Part shown: positions 1 through 10,700 of the stretch, piece by piece
Numbering within the stretch: the first letter of the stretch is position 1
Layout: every line of letters begins with the position of its first letter
Assembly: GCF_003086295.3 (NCBI RefSeq)
Contig: NC_092055.1
Span: 120,209,192 to 120,273,191 of the forward strand
Reading direction: 5' to 3'
DNA length: 64,000 bases
Source: Arachis hypogaea
Lineage: Eukaryota > Streptophyta > Magnoliopsida > Fabales > Fabaceae
Translations under genes and position numbers: made by a program
The notes under the pieces: model-generated
The model's database searches: none
What the model saw: only the letters and a program-made list of their open reading frames with translations
What the model was told of the DNA's origin: nothing

Positions 1-147
1 TGGATCAGTGGACGGGAGTAACTGATTTTCTTTCTCCTCCTCATTCAGCGGATTCCTTGCATAGTTAGCAGATGGTGGGGGTGTAGAGGTCTTGGAGCGC
101 TTCCTTTTTTTTGAAGCAGAGGCTATAGCTTTTCCTCTATCCGACAT
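1..147 (-). CDS. Transposon ORF, N-terminal 49 codons (off left edge)
   Basis: An open frame starts at the ATG at 147-145 and runs without a stop to the window edge. The visible protein begins MSDRGKAIASASKKRKRSK, with a basic KKRKR stretch at about residues 13-17 that could be a nuclear localisation signal, followed by a proline-rich and then an acidic/polar stretch. The ATG directly follows a good splice acceptor on the minus strand (pyrimidine-rich run ending in cag), so the ORF probably sits behind an intron in its 5' leader. The leader region (about 735-1340) is homologous to the inside of the hAT-like element at 32847-34256. I therefore suspect a hAT-type transposase or accessory protein, but no transposase domain is visible in this piece. 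It could also belong to another class II family. Confidence 0.45.
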   Translation of the reverse strand, partial: MSDRGKAIASASKKRKRSKTSTPPPSANYARNPLNEEEKENQLLPSTDP

Positions 148-1385
148 CCTGAAAAATATGATAGAATATATAAAATATTTAGCATGTAACACAGAAGGCA
201 TGTTCAGGATACAATTATCAAAGAGCAATCATGATGTTGCACTGAATATGTAAAAGTGAACAAGTAAACATAAGTGAATGAACCAAGACTGGAATCTTCA
301 TTAAAGGCAACATCTCATATTCAAAAGGCAATAATATCATCATATTTTTGAAAGAATTGTTAAAGAGGGTTAAAGGTGAGTGGAAGTAAAACGGTTAAAG
401 AAATTAGTAAGTTAGAAAAGTGGATTAGCGATATGATGATATATAGGCTCAATTGAACGAGAAATTGCGGTTCATGTTCACAATGATTGTGCGAATCCGG
501 GAAGTCAAAAAGGAAATGGAAATTTGCCCAAAACTGAAATAAAGATCAAGATGAAACTAATTTCCTTGAAAATCGGACAGCATTCCGGCTTAAAATTGGA
601 CGTTTCCGGACAGCAAAATAGCACAATTAGCACAAAAAATAACATCAATCACGCACAGCAGCAACAGATATTATTTGGCAACACATATTGCATGGAATAT
701 CAACCCAAAACCAACATACCGTACCCAAGGAAGCAAGCAGCAGATATGCACATACGGAGCAATTAGCAGGCCTAGAATCCTCTATCCAGCCCTAGCTACC
801 TAACAGCAATTATATCTATCTAACCTAACATACAAAATTTGAATTTAGCTAACTAACATGCAATTCCAGGAACTAACATAAATGAACAAATAAAAAGGAA
901 AAAACAGAAAAAGAAATAACAGAAATGGAGCAGGAACCTGGGAGCCGGGAGAAACTGAGAATGGAGAGGGGGACTACGATAGGGCAGGGGCAGCAGAGAC
1001 AGAAACTGGCACCGCCGTGAACGGTGGCGGTGAAGACGGCTGGCGCGGTGGTTTGGCCGGAGGTGTGAGAAACTGAGGGGAGGAGGGACGGTGATGGTGA
1101 GAGAAGAGAATGATAGGAGAATGTGCAGGACGAACAGAGAGGGAGCGAGCCGCCGGTAGTGATGACGGGGTGGCGGCGGAGGGGTTGGTCACGGTGAGAT
1201 GGGTGAGAGGAGTGAGAGGGAGAGAGAGGACGGGTGGTGGTGAGAGGAGAAGGGAATTGATGGCCAAGGACGGTGATGGAGGTAGGTCGTGCGGCGGCGG
1301 TCGCGGTGAGTGGCGCTCGCCGGAGGTTGCTGGGAGTTGAGTGGTGGGGGAAGAGAAATGGAACGTTAGAGGGGAAGAGGTGTGT
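148..1385 (-). mobile_element. 5' leader part of hAT-like transposon, truncated
   Basis: This is non-coding sequence upstream of the ORF at 1-147. Bases 735-850 match 33440-33530 closely: both contain 'aggcctagaatcctct', then 'aactacctaacagca' or a close variant, then 'atatctatct'. Both are followed by a purine-rich and then GC-rich block (900-1340 and 33560-33970) that resembles a 5' UTR/first exon. The 33-kb copy lies inside an element with terminal inverted repeats and an 8-bp target duplication, so this stretch is probably the same family. No terminal repeat is seen at its right side; the sequence changes near 1385 into the GC-rich array of a different element, so it looks truncated there. 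The short ORFs on both strands at 974-1340 look like low-complexity shadows. Confidence 0.45.
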
Positions 1386-2110
1386 TGCGCGAATGCGCTA
1401 GGGTTCGCGTCTCTGGGGTAGGTGAAAATTCGAATCCGCGCGTGCGCGCGCCGTGCGCGTTCGCGTCCATTGAGAGAACGTGGGCCCTACGCGTGCGCGT
1501 ACAACGCGCTTAAGCGGGGGGGAGCAAAATAGGAAAGGACGCGTGCGCGTACCGTGCGCGCACGCGTGCATGGAGTTGGGCTAGGGGCTTAGAGTTGGCC
1601 TAACTCAGGCCTAACTCTCTGGAGACTGGCCTGGGAGTCGCGCACCAGACCTGCGCGCGCGCGGCATGTACGCGTCCGCGCGCATTGGGGGAAAGGGAGA
1701 TTCATGCGTGAGCGTGCAGTGCGCGCTAACGTGGCAACACGCAAGGACGCGCGCGCAGTAAATGCGCGTCCGCGTACGTTGACGAATTGTGAAATGGCGC
1801 GATGCATGCGCTCGCGCAGATCGGGTTGGGCCTGGGGCCTAAAGGTAGCCCAGAAATGGCTTAACTCTCTGGGGTTTGGCTCAATCATTTGCAGCAGAAA
1901 ATCGGCGCGGACGCGGCAGGTGCGCGTCCGCGCGAACTTCCATGTTCTAATAGTCGGCGCGCCCGCACGTAGTGCGCATCCGCGTGGGTCAGGTTGGGCT
2001 CAAGGCACAATGTTTGCCCAAGAGAGGCCCAACTCTCGGGAGTGTGGCTCGTGGTGCATGCGCACCGGGACGCGTACGCGTACGTTGTGCGCGCGCGTCC
2101 ATGCCCTCTT
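1386..2110. repeat. GC-rich degenerate array with alternating CG/CA tracts
   Basis: About 0.7 kb of degenerate units rich in 'gcgcgtgcgcg'-like and 'acgcgtacgcg'-like runs. They are interleaved with blocks such as 'ggcctaactctctgg' that recur near 1605, 1860 and 2025 (unit spacing roughly 150-250 bp). Base composition is strikingly unlike the AT-rich surroundings. The same motif style recurs briefly at 4995-5085 inside the LTR of the same element. ORFs read through it are arginine-rich shadows and are not reported. Confidence 0.75.
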
Positions 2111-2399
2111 TTTTTTTTTTCCCCTTAGTGTTCACAACTCTTATTCACTCAACCATCATACAATTCACAAAAATGCAATTTTTGATATTATTCATCTACT
2201 ACTAAACACAACATGCATGTGACTAAGCTAACAATTAAGTTGGACAAACAAATTTGTATGAAACATCTACCTACAATGGTAACTCAAATCACTTATGAAG
2301 TAAATTTAAAAGAGTGGAAAGAGTTTACCATGGTGGGGTGTCTCCCACCTAGCACTTTTAGTTTAAGTCCTTAAGTTGGACATTTTGAGAAGCTTATTG

Positions 2400-3737
2400 T
2401 CATGGTGGCTTATGTTTGTACTCATCCTTGAATCTCCAAGGATCCTTGCTTCTCAATTGGTTGACAGAATTTCCAACCATATTCATCAAGCTCGGGCACA
2501 GTTCCACCCAAGATATGAGTCCCCATAGTTGGTCTTCACATAGCGAACCGGGATCCCATATCTTGTCTTCACACCCATCCGTTAGTTGAGTTTCATGGCT
2601 TTGTCGGATGAGCGGTTGACATAAAGGTGATTGACACATAGAATTCTCTTTACTCCACCAATGCTTCCTCCTAGATCCGTATAAGGTAATCCTTGTCCCA
2701 ACATCATCCCTATACCTTGAGGCCTTGGCCTTGATAAGCTTAACACCTATTTTCCAACCACTACACAACTCGTTTTTACTTTTAATTCCACAAAGAGTTC
2801 TAAGTTGACCCTCATTTTCAAGCAAACCATATTCAAGTGAGAGATTAAAGCTCAGGGATAGAGATTTTACCCACTTAAATGTTGTGTTGGATGGTAATTT
2901 GGGGAGAGAGGCTTCCCCACACTTAGACCATGCAAGGTCCACTTTCTTGTGCTCCTCTTTAGTTGTTTCCACCTCTTTACAATTCTCTTCACTTTCAACC
3001 TCATCCTCTTTCTTACGTGGCTTGGTGTTATCTTCAAGAACTTCATCTTGTTTAATGAGAGGCGATTCAATTTTGGATAGAAATTCATTGATGAACGAGG
3101 TCATCTCTTGATCAACCTCTTCATATTCGTCAATTTCAATATACACTATGCCCTTCTCATCTTCCTTGGGAGGTTGTGCACACTCTTCTATAATTTCAAC
3201 TCCATGTCCAACGGGTGAAGATTCCATTGTAGAGATCAACTCATCTATGATTGAATCCATTTCTTGATAAACCTCTTCCAAGTCTCCAACGATGATATGT
3301 CTTGGAGATTGCGTGTATTGAGGTGGTTCTTGGTAGTGATCTTGATAGGGTGGTGGTTCTAAGGGCTCTTGCTCATAATGGTCATAAGAATATGATAGGG
3401 GTGGTTGGTTATATGAGGGGTAGGGATCATAGGGAGGTGCTTAGTATGGGAAGGCTTGTGAGAATGGTTGAGGTTCATGTTGAGGGTGAGAGTCATAGGC
3501 ATATGGTGGCGGTGCTTGGAAGTCACAAGGTGATTCACCATAGCCATTGGATTGGTATGCATCATAGAATGGCTCTTCTTCATAGTGCCTTGGTGGAGGT
3601 TGTTGCCATGAGGATTGATCATATGCATATGGCTCCTCCCACCTTTGTTCATCCCATTCTTGATACACATCTTCATTATAGTCCTCATTTCCTACAACAT
3701 GTTGATAACCAAACTCATAGCCAAGGTGAGAATTCAT
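2400..3737 (-). pseudogene. gag-like ORF of the LTR retrotransposon, one internal stop
   Basis: The frame starts at the ATG at 3737, runs to an in-frame TAA at 3441-3439, and continues in the same frame to a stop at 2400 (about 445 codons in all). The first third is rich in Tyr, Gln, Glu and Pro (repeated PPPYQ/EPPQY-type words). The middle is very acidic, with EEVYQEMDSIIDELIS and a second copy EEVDQEMTSFINEFLS, i.e. an internal duplication. The C-terminal third is basic and Trp-rich. No CCHC knuckle or enzyme domain is seen. Its place just downstream of the primer binding site suggests a gag-position protein, but function is not recognised. The single internal stop argues that this copy is dead. 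Confidence 0.55.
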
Positions 3738-3878
3738 GATAGCAAGAAGAAAATGAAAACAAAATCAAATAAGAAGCAAGAAAATTAAATCCTAAAACTA
3801 GCAAGAGCTAACGAAAGCAAACATATTCACACTATTCACATATATACAATAACCAATAACATAACACCATTGCAATTC

Positions 3879-3896
3879 TCCCCGGCAACGGCGCCA
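3879..3896 (-). promoter_or_regulatory. Primer binding site, tRNA-Asp type
   Basis: On the minus strand this reads TGGCGCCGTTGCCGGGGA, the complement of the 3' end of plant tRNA-Asp (including CCA). It lies 3 bases inside the LTR end at 3900, the expected spacing for priming of minus-strand DNA. This fixes both the orientation and the LTR boundary. Confidence 0.9.
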
Positions 3897-3899
3897 TTT

Positions 3900-5387
3900 T
3901 GATGAATAGATTTTTGACGGTTTAGAATTTCACTAATAAAATCTCGTTGTAAAGTATAGTTTCTAAACCAAGCAATAATCCTTTCATACAAAAAGTTGTT
4001 TGTCACTAGTACAAACCCCTAAAATTTATAAACCGAAGTATTGGACCTCGGGTCGTTCTCCCTAGGAATTACAATAAAGTGTCTTGTTATTGGTTATGAG
4101 TTATTTTGGGGTTTTGGATAAGAAGCATGAAAAGTAAATGGCAATAAAAATAAACTAAAAACTATAAAAGGCTCTTGGAAAGGTGTGAGAACTAGAAGTC
4201 CTATCCTAGTTATCCTTGTCAATTGCGATGAGAATTATTCATTGCTACCACTTAGTTAACCCTTACTAATTAAAGGAAAGTCAAGTGGATGAATTGACTT
4301 GAGCCACAAGTCCTAGCCAACTTCCAAGGAAGGACTAGCTTTAGTGCACTCCAAACCAATTAGCAATCTCTCCAATTATCAATCAACAAAGGAATTAGAT
4401 AACTCAAGTGTCACTAATTACTCTACCTAGGCCAAGAGGAACAAAATCTACACTAAAACTAAAAGAGACATTTCAACAAACACATAAAGTGCAAGAGAAG
4501 TAAACATTATTAAATGCAAGAATTAAAGGAATCTACAACTACAAAAACAAGAGATCAACAATAGAAAAGCAAAGAAGATGCATTTATTATGAATTACCTC
4601 TTATTGAATTGGAAGAATGTAGAAGGAACAATACTAGATCTACAACAAAATACAAGAACAACATAAAGGAAATTGCAATAAAAGAATGGAAGAAGAATCA
4701 ATGTAACTACAAGGAATTGAGATGTAGAAGTAGAAGAACATGAATCTACATCTAGACCTAAGAACTAAACCTAATCCTAATTCTAGAGAGAAGGGAGAGC
4801 TTCTCTCTCTAAAACTCTAAACTAAAAGTGATTAGTGGTTGGGAATGATGGTTAGTCAAAAAGTGATGATGATCCTCCTTCCCCCTAATCCTTCATCCTT
4901 TTATTCCTTTCCCTTAGCAATTTGGCGCCAAAAATGGGTTCAGAAACCCTCTCAAATCGCCAGGCACGTGTTGCATTAGTGAGGTCATGTGCCCTCATCG
5001 ACGCGTGCGCACACGGTACGCGTGCGCGTCCCTGGCTAATTCTGCGATGTGCGCGCGAGCACCTTGTGCGCGCGCGCGTGCATGGCTGACTTTGCTTCTT
5101 TGACTTTTTATGCTTCTCTCCACTTGTATGCTTCCTTCCTTGCTTCCTTTGATCCATGCCTAGCCTATTTCAATCCTGGAATTACTAGCAAACACATCAA
5201 GGCATCTTATGGAATCAAAGAAGAACTAGAATTCATCAAAATAAGGCTTAAAAAGCATGTTTTTACACTTAAGCACAAATATGGGAGAGATAACAAAATC
5301 ATGCTAATTCCTAGGCTAAATGTGACAAAAGGTTATCAAAATACTCTAAATTCAATGCAAAACAAACCGTCAAATTGGGGTTTGTCA
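3900..5387 (-). repeat. 5' LTR, 1488 bp
   Basis: On the minus strand the LTR starts TGACAAACCCCAATTTGACG at 5387 and ends in ...TTCATCA at 3900, giving the canonical TG...CA. The primer binding site follows directly. The 3' partner LTR is not present in the window. The first ATG-initiated ORF across the right boundary (from 5049) is a chance fusion of LTR sequence with the LINE frame and is not a gene. Confidence 0.85.
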
Positions 5388-6916
5388 GTCCCCATTTTTT
5401 CTTACCTATTTGTCATTTGCATGGATAAACTGTCACAGTACATAGAGCAAGAGGTGAATCATGGACATTGGATCCCTTTCACGGTGGGAAGAGAGAAAAT
5501 GGAAATTTCTCACCTAATGTTCGCAGACGATCTGCTGTTGTTTGCTGATGCTTCAACACACCAAATGGAGGCAATCAACAGAGTAATGAAAAATTTCTAC
5601 AAAACTACTGGTTTGAAGATCAATTCGACAAAATCATCAATAGTTTTCTCTAAAAACACTCCAGCACAAATCAAGCAAAGCATCAAGGAAAAAATAGAAT
5701 TCAAGGAGAATCAAGCTCTTGGAAGATACCTGGGAGCTATGATTAACAACAACAAGGTGGGAAAGAAAAATTACAAAGCAGTTCTAGAAAGGGTTCAAGG
5801 AAAGCTAAAAGGGTGGAAATCAAAATGCCTATCACTAGCGGGCAGAATAACATTGGGACAATCAGCAATAAGCCCAAGTGTTAATTTTGAAATGCAACAT
5901 GAGAGAATACCAAGGAGTATTTGTAATGAAATAGAAAGAATACAGAGAGGCTTTATATGGAGAGATGAGGACCGGAGGAGAAAATGGCATGCTATCAACT
6001 GGAAAACTATGTGCACACCTAAACATGAGGGAGGATTGGGATTTAGGAAACTGAGTTTGATGAATGATGCTTTTTTAATGAAAATCATTTGGCAATTACA
6101 GGAGAACCCTAACTCGCTCTGGGAAAAAGTGCTAATCCAAAAATATTGCAATGGAGACAGCAACATAAACAATCCTACTGCTAAGAAAGTAGATTCAAAC
6201 CTGTGGAAGGAAATTGTGAAAATTTGGCCAACATTTCAGAAGCACACAATGAAATTCGTTGGAGATAGGACAACAACTAGATTCTGGACTAAGAGATGGG
6301 TGAACAACGAGGGCTCCCTTCTTAACATAGCAACAATGAACATAACAAACATAGAGAGCACTGTCAGTGAATGGATAAATAGAGATGAAAATTGGAACAA
6401 AGATAGTTTAAAAAATTACCTCCCAGAGGAAACAACAATGAAGATTGTGGCGCTCCCCCCCCCCCCAAACAAGGAAAATGGCGCGGAAAGAATTCGATGG
6501 ATGCACTCGGATGATGGGGATTTCTCTGTCGCCAGCACGTACAAAGCATTAGCAAATTGGACCAAACCCACAACCACAATCTGGAGTAAAATCTGGAAGT
6601 TGCAAGGACCGCAGAAAGCGAAGATCTTTATTTGGAAAGCAAAGCACAACCGAATACTCACCAATCACAAAAAGGTAAGGATGTTTGCAAGTAGAAGAGA
6701 TTGTCAACTGTGTCAAAACCATCAAGAAGACCTTCTTCACGCTCTGAGAGACTGCCCCAAAGTCTCCAGTACTTGGGCGCAGCTCATTCGGCCAAGTGCA
6801 TTTTCTTCCAAGCAAATAGAAAAGAATGGATGGATATGAACATACAACAACAATTAGGACATGACCAGAGTCAAAATTGGATGGATATATTCATTATAGC
6901 ATGCTGGAAGATGTGA
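5388..6916 (+). pseudogene. LINE ORF2, C-terminal half: RT palm, thumb, zinc-binding RT domain
   Basis: Open from 5388 to a stop at 6839. The reverse transcriptase catalytic motif appears as FADDLLLFAD (about 5519-5548). It is followed by the conserved LKINSTKSSIVFSKN, LGRYLGAMI and LKGWKSKCLSLAGRITLGQS blocks of plant L1-type elements, then an FxxGDRTTTRFW-like connector. The reverse-transcriptase zinc-binding domain follows (FSVASTYKAL ... CQLCQNHQEDLLHALRDCP). After about 6800 the frame shifts; the alternative frame continues to 6916. The 5' half (endonuclease and N-terminal RT) is missing because of the LTR insertion, and the RNase H end is degenerate. Non-functional. Confidence 0.85.
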
Positions 6917-7002
6917 AATTGGAGAAATAAGGAAATTCATAAGCAAAATTATAATAGGCCACAAAATACTCAAGTTGAAGTGATGAAGAAAGTGGCGGAA
7001 GT

Positions 7003-7109
7003 CAAGGAAGCAATCTTATAAACCACCCAAATGCTTTGATTAAAGACATCAATCAATAGCTCAAGGAATCTTATAAACCACCCAAATGCTTTGATTAGGG
7101 ACATCAGTA
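7003..7109 (+). repeat. Local tandem duplication, period about 57-59 bp
   Basis: 'cttataaaccacccaaatgc' and the following bases occur twice, starting at about 7015 and 7070, in the 3' region of the LINE. The second copy has a few changes. Probably a replication-slippage product. Confidence 0.85.
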
Positions 7110-7314
7110 AGTGAAAAAAGAGGAATTGACAAATTAGTTTTGTGAATATTTATAGAGAAGGCAATAGATGTGCAGCTTGCCTAGTGAAATACCTCTCCTA
7201 GAGAGGTTCTTAGATTATTAGTAGAAGATGAACAAAAGACATCTCTGCCTCATTTAATTTCAGTGTAATTTTTTTTTTTTTGGGCTCTGCCCCGTCTTAA
7301 TACCCAAAAAAAAA

Positions 7315-7770
7315 GTTTTCATAAATGAATGTCTCAGGTATTCTCATTCATTACTCAATTTTCACACCGACTGATAACAGAATTTCATAATTTTCATAAC
7401 TAACCAAACTAAGCAAACATAGTTGATACTGTATTTAAAGTCAGGATTTTGGTTCTCAAGTCTAGTAACCATGGATTGAACATAATTTGCTCCGAGAATC
7501 AAGAACGCTGACGAATATAATTAGAATTTCCCTTAAAAGTACATAAGAGTATACTTAGAAAATCAACTTTTTCAGTCAACAAAATAATACAACTAACGCA
7601 CGCACTTAGAAACTAAAGCACCCGTGTGGTTACCCGATTTCAAGATGGCAAACAAAACAACAATGACAGTTACACCATTTACAATACAGGAGGAATAATC
7701 ACTTTTATTACCAAGCCTTCATTCCAAGTAAATATGCACTTGGAAATTTCGATATCTTTGATGGAGTTCA
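7315..7770. other. Spacer between LINE tail and FBL15 stop
   Basis: No ORF or repeat recognised. The part next to the gene (7700-7770) is its probable 3' UTR, with an AATAAA on the minus strand at 7709-7704, 62 bases past the stop codon. Confidence 0.6.
7704..7709 (-). terminator. Poly(A) signal AATAAA of FBL15
   Basis: Exact AATAAA on the minus strand, 62 bases downstream of the FBL15 stop codon. The position fits a plant near-upstream element; no transcript evidence is available here. Confidence 0.5.
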
Positions 7771-10700
7771 TTAATTTGACAAGTTGCTGAATATCCGCTT
7801 CAAACTAGAACATGATGTACGGAATCTCGCGACACTTGTTGAGCTTATCTGTGGAGAACCATAAAGCACAATAAATAGCTTAAGAACACGAACAAGATCT
7901 GAAAAATGATAAATAATCAAACAGCATTCTATCATCGTACGAAAATTTAATTTGCTGAATAAGTTCACTCTCACCTTTTGACAAAAGCGAACATCAAGAG
8001 TCTCCAGCATATTGCATTTTGATATGGCAGCTTCAACAGCTTCCCCATCAATACTGCAAGACTAAAAACCGAAAAAAAAAGGGAGGGGGGGGGGTGTTAT
8101 GATTTTCAATTTGAAAAAATGATTTTCAATTTGAATCGCAATATCTCATGACTATACACATTCATACATGGTGTGTTTTTTGTAGAATAAAAATAAAACC
8201 CAATCCAAAAATCTAAACATGTTCCAAATTATTCAAAGAAACTACTCAGCATGATGACACCAAAGAAGCATAACCACTCACAAACATAATGAATGCACAA
8301 ACAGATTAAACATTGGCAGGTTAGAATGTTAGACGAATACCTGAAGAAATAGGCTGATCAATCTTGGACAATCTAGCCTTAGAATTTCCAACGAAGAACA
8401 GTTGCTGAACAGACAAGTTAGAATAATTATCACATTTGATACAATGAGGGTATAAACCAACAACATTCATTAGAGCCAACTATACCTTAAATTAAGAAAG
8501 CATAGGTTGAGACAAGTAATATTGACCTCCTTCAAATTCCTTGATAGCGAAAGGTTTAAGAATAATAGATTTAAACAATGTGCCCTTGATGGAATCTCAA
8601 CCTTTATAATATTTGTACATCCCACACAGTTGAGGTTCTGAAGTAAGCAGGTGGATTCCTGACTTGACTCCAACACATTCTCATGGGAACTTACACCATA
8701 TGGGATCTTCAGAGCAGGCGACACATCAACCTGCCCATGACTGCATCCCCACTTCAAATCATGCACATTCTCACAGCCATTCAGGCTCACACGCCTGAGA
8801 TTTGTGCAGCAAACAAGAAGTTCATCTATGGCAGACTGACAGAGAGTTCCATGGGACAAGTCCAACTCCTGTAGTGCAGGTAAAGCACCTCCTTTGTAAA
8901 GAGGTTCCAGTGAAGTGTCGGAAAGAGATTTGCATGCTTGCAACTTTAGCACCTTTGCAAAACAGAAGAAAAGCAGTGCTGTCAGAATAGGTGACAATAA
9001 TAATTTCATACAAGGTCAATATTATATAGAAAGACATGAGAGAATAAGAACAAACTGAAATTATTTATGATATGATACAAAACAATAACTATTAACACAC
9101 CCCCCGCCCACCCAAAAAAAATCCTAGGGTAGACCATACCTCTAGTTGTGAACAAAACTCAAAAACAGGCTGCAAGTCCACCAAGAAAGTGTATGATAAG
9201 TCAAGAACCGTCAAATTTGGAAGTGAACACAGAGAATCAAGTCCCTTCGAACCAATCAATCGGCATGACATTAATATTAACGATTCAATTAACGGGCATG
9301 AGGCAGTGGTGGCAGATAAGCAATCATCTGTTAGTTCGCTGTAATTTAAAATCATAAATATCAGTGGGCAATGCATGCAACCAGGAAACCAAAAAGAAAC
9401 AATACAAGATGCAACCTAACCTGCAAAAGGAAGCATCCAGAGAAGTTAAGAGCGGACAATTGATGAATACTTCCGACAGTACTCCACATCCTTTCAACTC
9501 GAGAGAAACCATAAATGGTGCTTCAATGCTGAGTATGTTCAGTTTCGGACATATTCCTAAATTAAGAGACAGGAGACCAACCTAAGATACAAATGAAGAA
9601 AAGAAAACACTTAGTCTCTAGCTACTCAAAATAAGATAAATACAATTCCACACCTTGGATATATCACATACACATAGGCCCAAGCCTTAACACAACAGCA
9701 TCCCTACAAAAATGCCTTTCTTAATAGTATAAACATTTTTAAACAAAAGCAAACAGCAAATGTCACGACCAAAACAACTTCATATTGATAATGAGTTCAC
9801 TTCAGACAAATGTTCAAATCAAAAGGTATAAACATAAGTATAATCACACACAAAACAGATCATGAAGCATGTTATAAGCCAATACCACTTACAGGACAGA
9901 ATGATGCTCTTTCCAAATGATTACAACCATCCAAAATGCAAACAGAAAACGTCACAACCAAAACAACTTCATATTGATAATGAGTTCACTTCAGACAAAT
10001 GTTCAAATCAAAAGGTATAAACGTAAGTATAATCACACTCAAAACAGATCATGAAGCATGTTATAAGCCAATACCACTTACAGGACAGAATGATGCTCTT
10101 TCCAAATGATTACAACCATCCAAAATGCAAACAGAAAACGTCACAACCAAAACAACTTCATATTGATAATGAGTTCACTTCAGACAAATGTTCAAATCAA
10201 AAAGGTATAAACATATGTATCATCACACGCAAAACAGATCATGAAGATTGTTATAAGCCAATACCACTTACAGGACAGAATGATGCTCTTTCCAAATGAT
10301 TACAACCATCCAAAATGACTTTCTCAAGCTTTGGGCAAGATAACTCAAGATTAGTTATTGCTCGACAACCACCAAGGGAGAGACTGACCAGAGAGGTGCT
10401 GATAAATCGAATTGATGTCAAATTCTGAATTCATCAAAACATCAAAAGTTATAAAGTATAATAAATAGATTTCAAAAAAGATTACTCATAACCACAGGAT
10501 AAAATATTAAAATAATCTGACAAACATGTATAACCCATGGCAACCTTAGTCCATAATCCATAATTCATACAAGTAGATCATGCATAAGCAAAGTGAAATC
10601 AGAAAATCACAAAGAATAGCTATTCCGAATTCAAATACCTCACAATTATCAAGAGTTAATAATTTCAACATTGGGCATCCTCCTCCATTACTGAAAACAT

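Larger units (their letters stand above)
1386..5387 (-). mobile_element. LTR retrotransposon, 5' LTR plus part of the interior
   Basis: In minus-strand order the element shows a 5' LTR (5387-3900), a primer binding site (3896-3879), a long ORF without recognisable enzyme domains (3737-2400) and a GC-rich repeat array (about 2110-1386). No protease, reverse transcriptase or integrase is seen, so the copy is non-autonomous or deleted. The 3' LTR is not in the window. The LTR end abuts reverse transcriptase sequence of a LINE at 5388, so it was inserted there; the matching target duplication would lie off the left edge. The primer type suits Athila/Tat-like Ty3 elements, but the lineage is inferred. 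Confidence 0.7.
5388..7314 (+). mobile_element. L1-type LINE, 3' half
   Basis: Starts abruptly inside the reverse transcriptase at the LTR insertion point (5388) and ends in a short A-tract at 7306-7314 after 'cgtcttaataccc'. It carries the C-terminal half of ORF2. The upstream half must lie on the far side of the inserted LTR element, outside the window. A roughly 60-bp local tandem duplication lies in its 3' part. Confidence 0.8.

Noticed and set aside
974..1340. Overlapping ORFs of 76-97 codons on both strands
   Set aside because: Low-complexity GC-rich sequence; open on both strands because of composition, no recognisable domain.
1589..2222. Arg/Ala-rich ORFs up to 172 codons
   Set aside because: They read the CG-rich tandem array of the LTR element; codon content follows the repeat, not a protein family.
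3302..3739. 145-codon plus-strand ORF
   Set aside because: Antisense to the gag-like ORF of the LTR element, His/Met-rich because of the opposite-strand codons.
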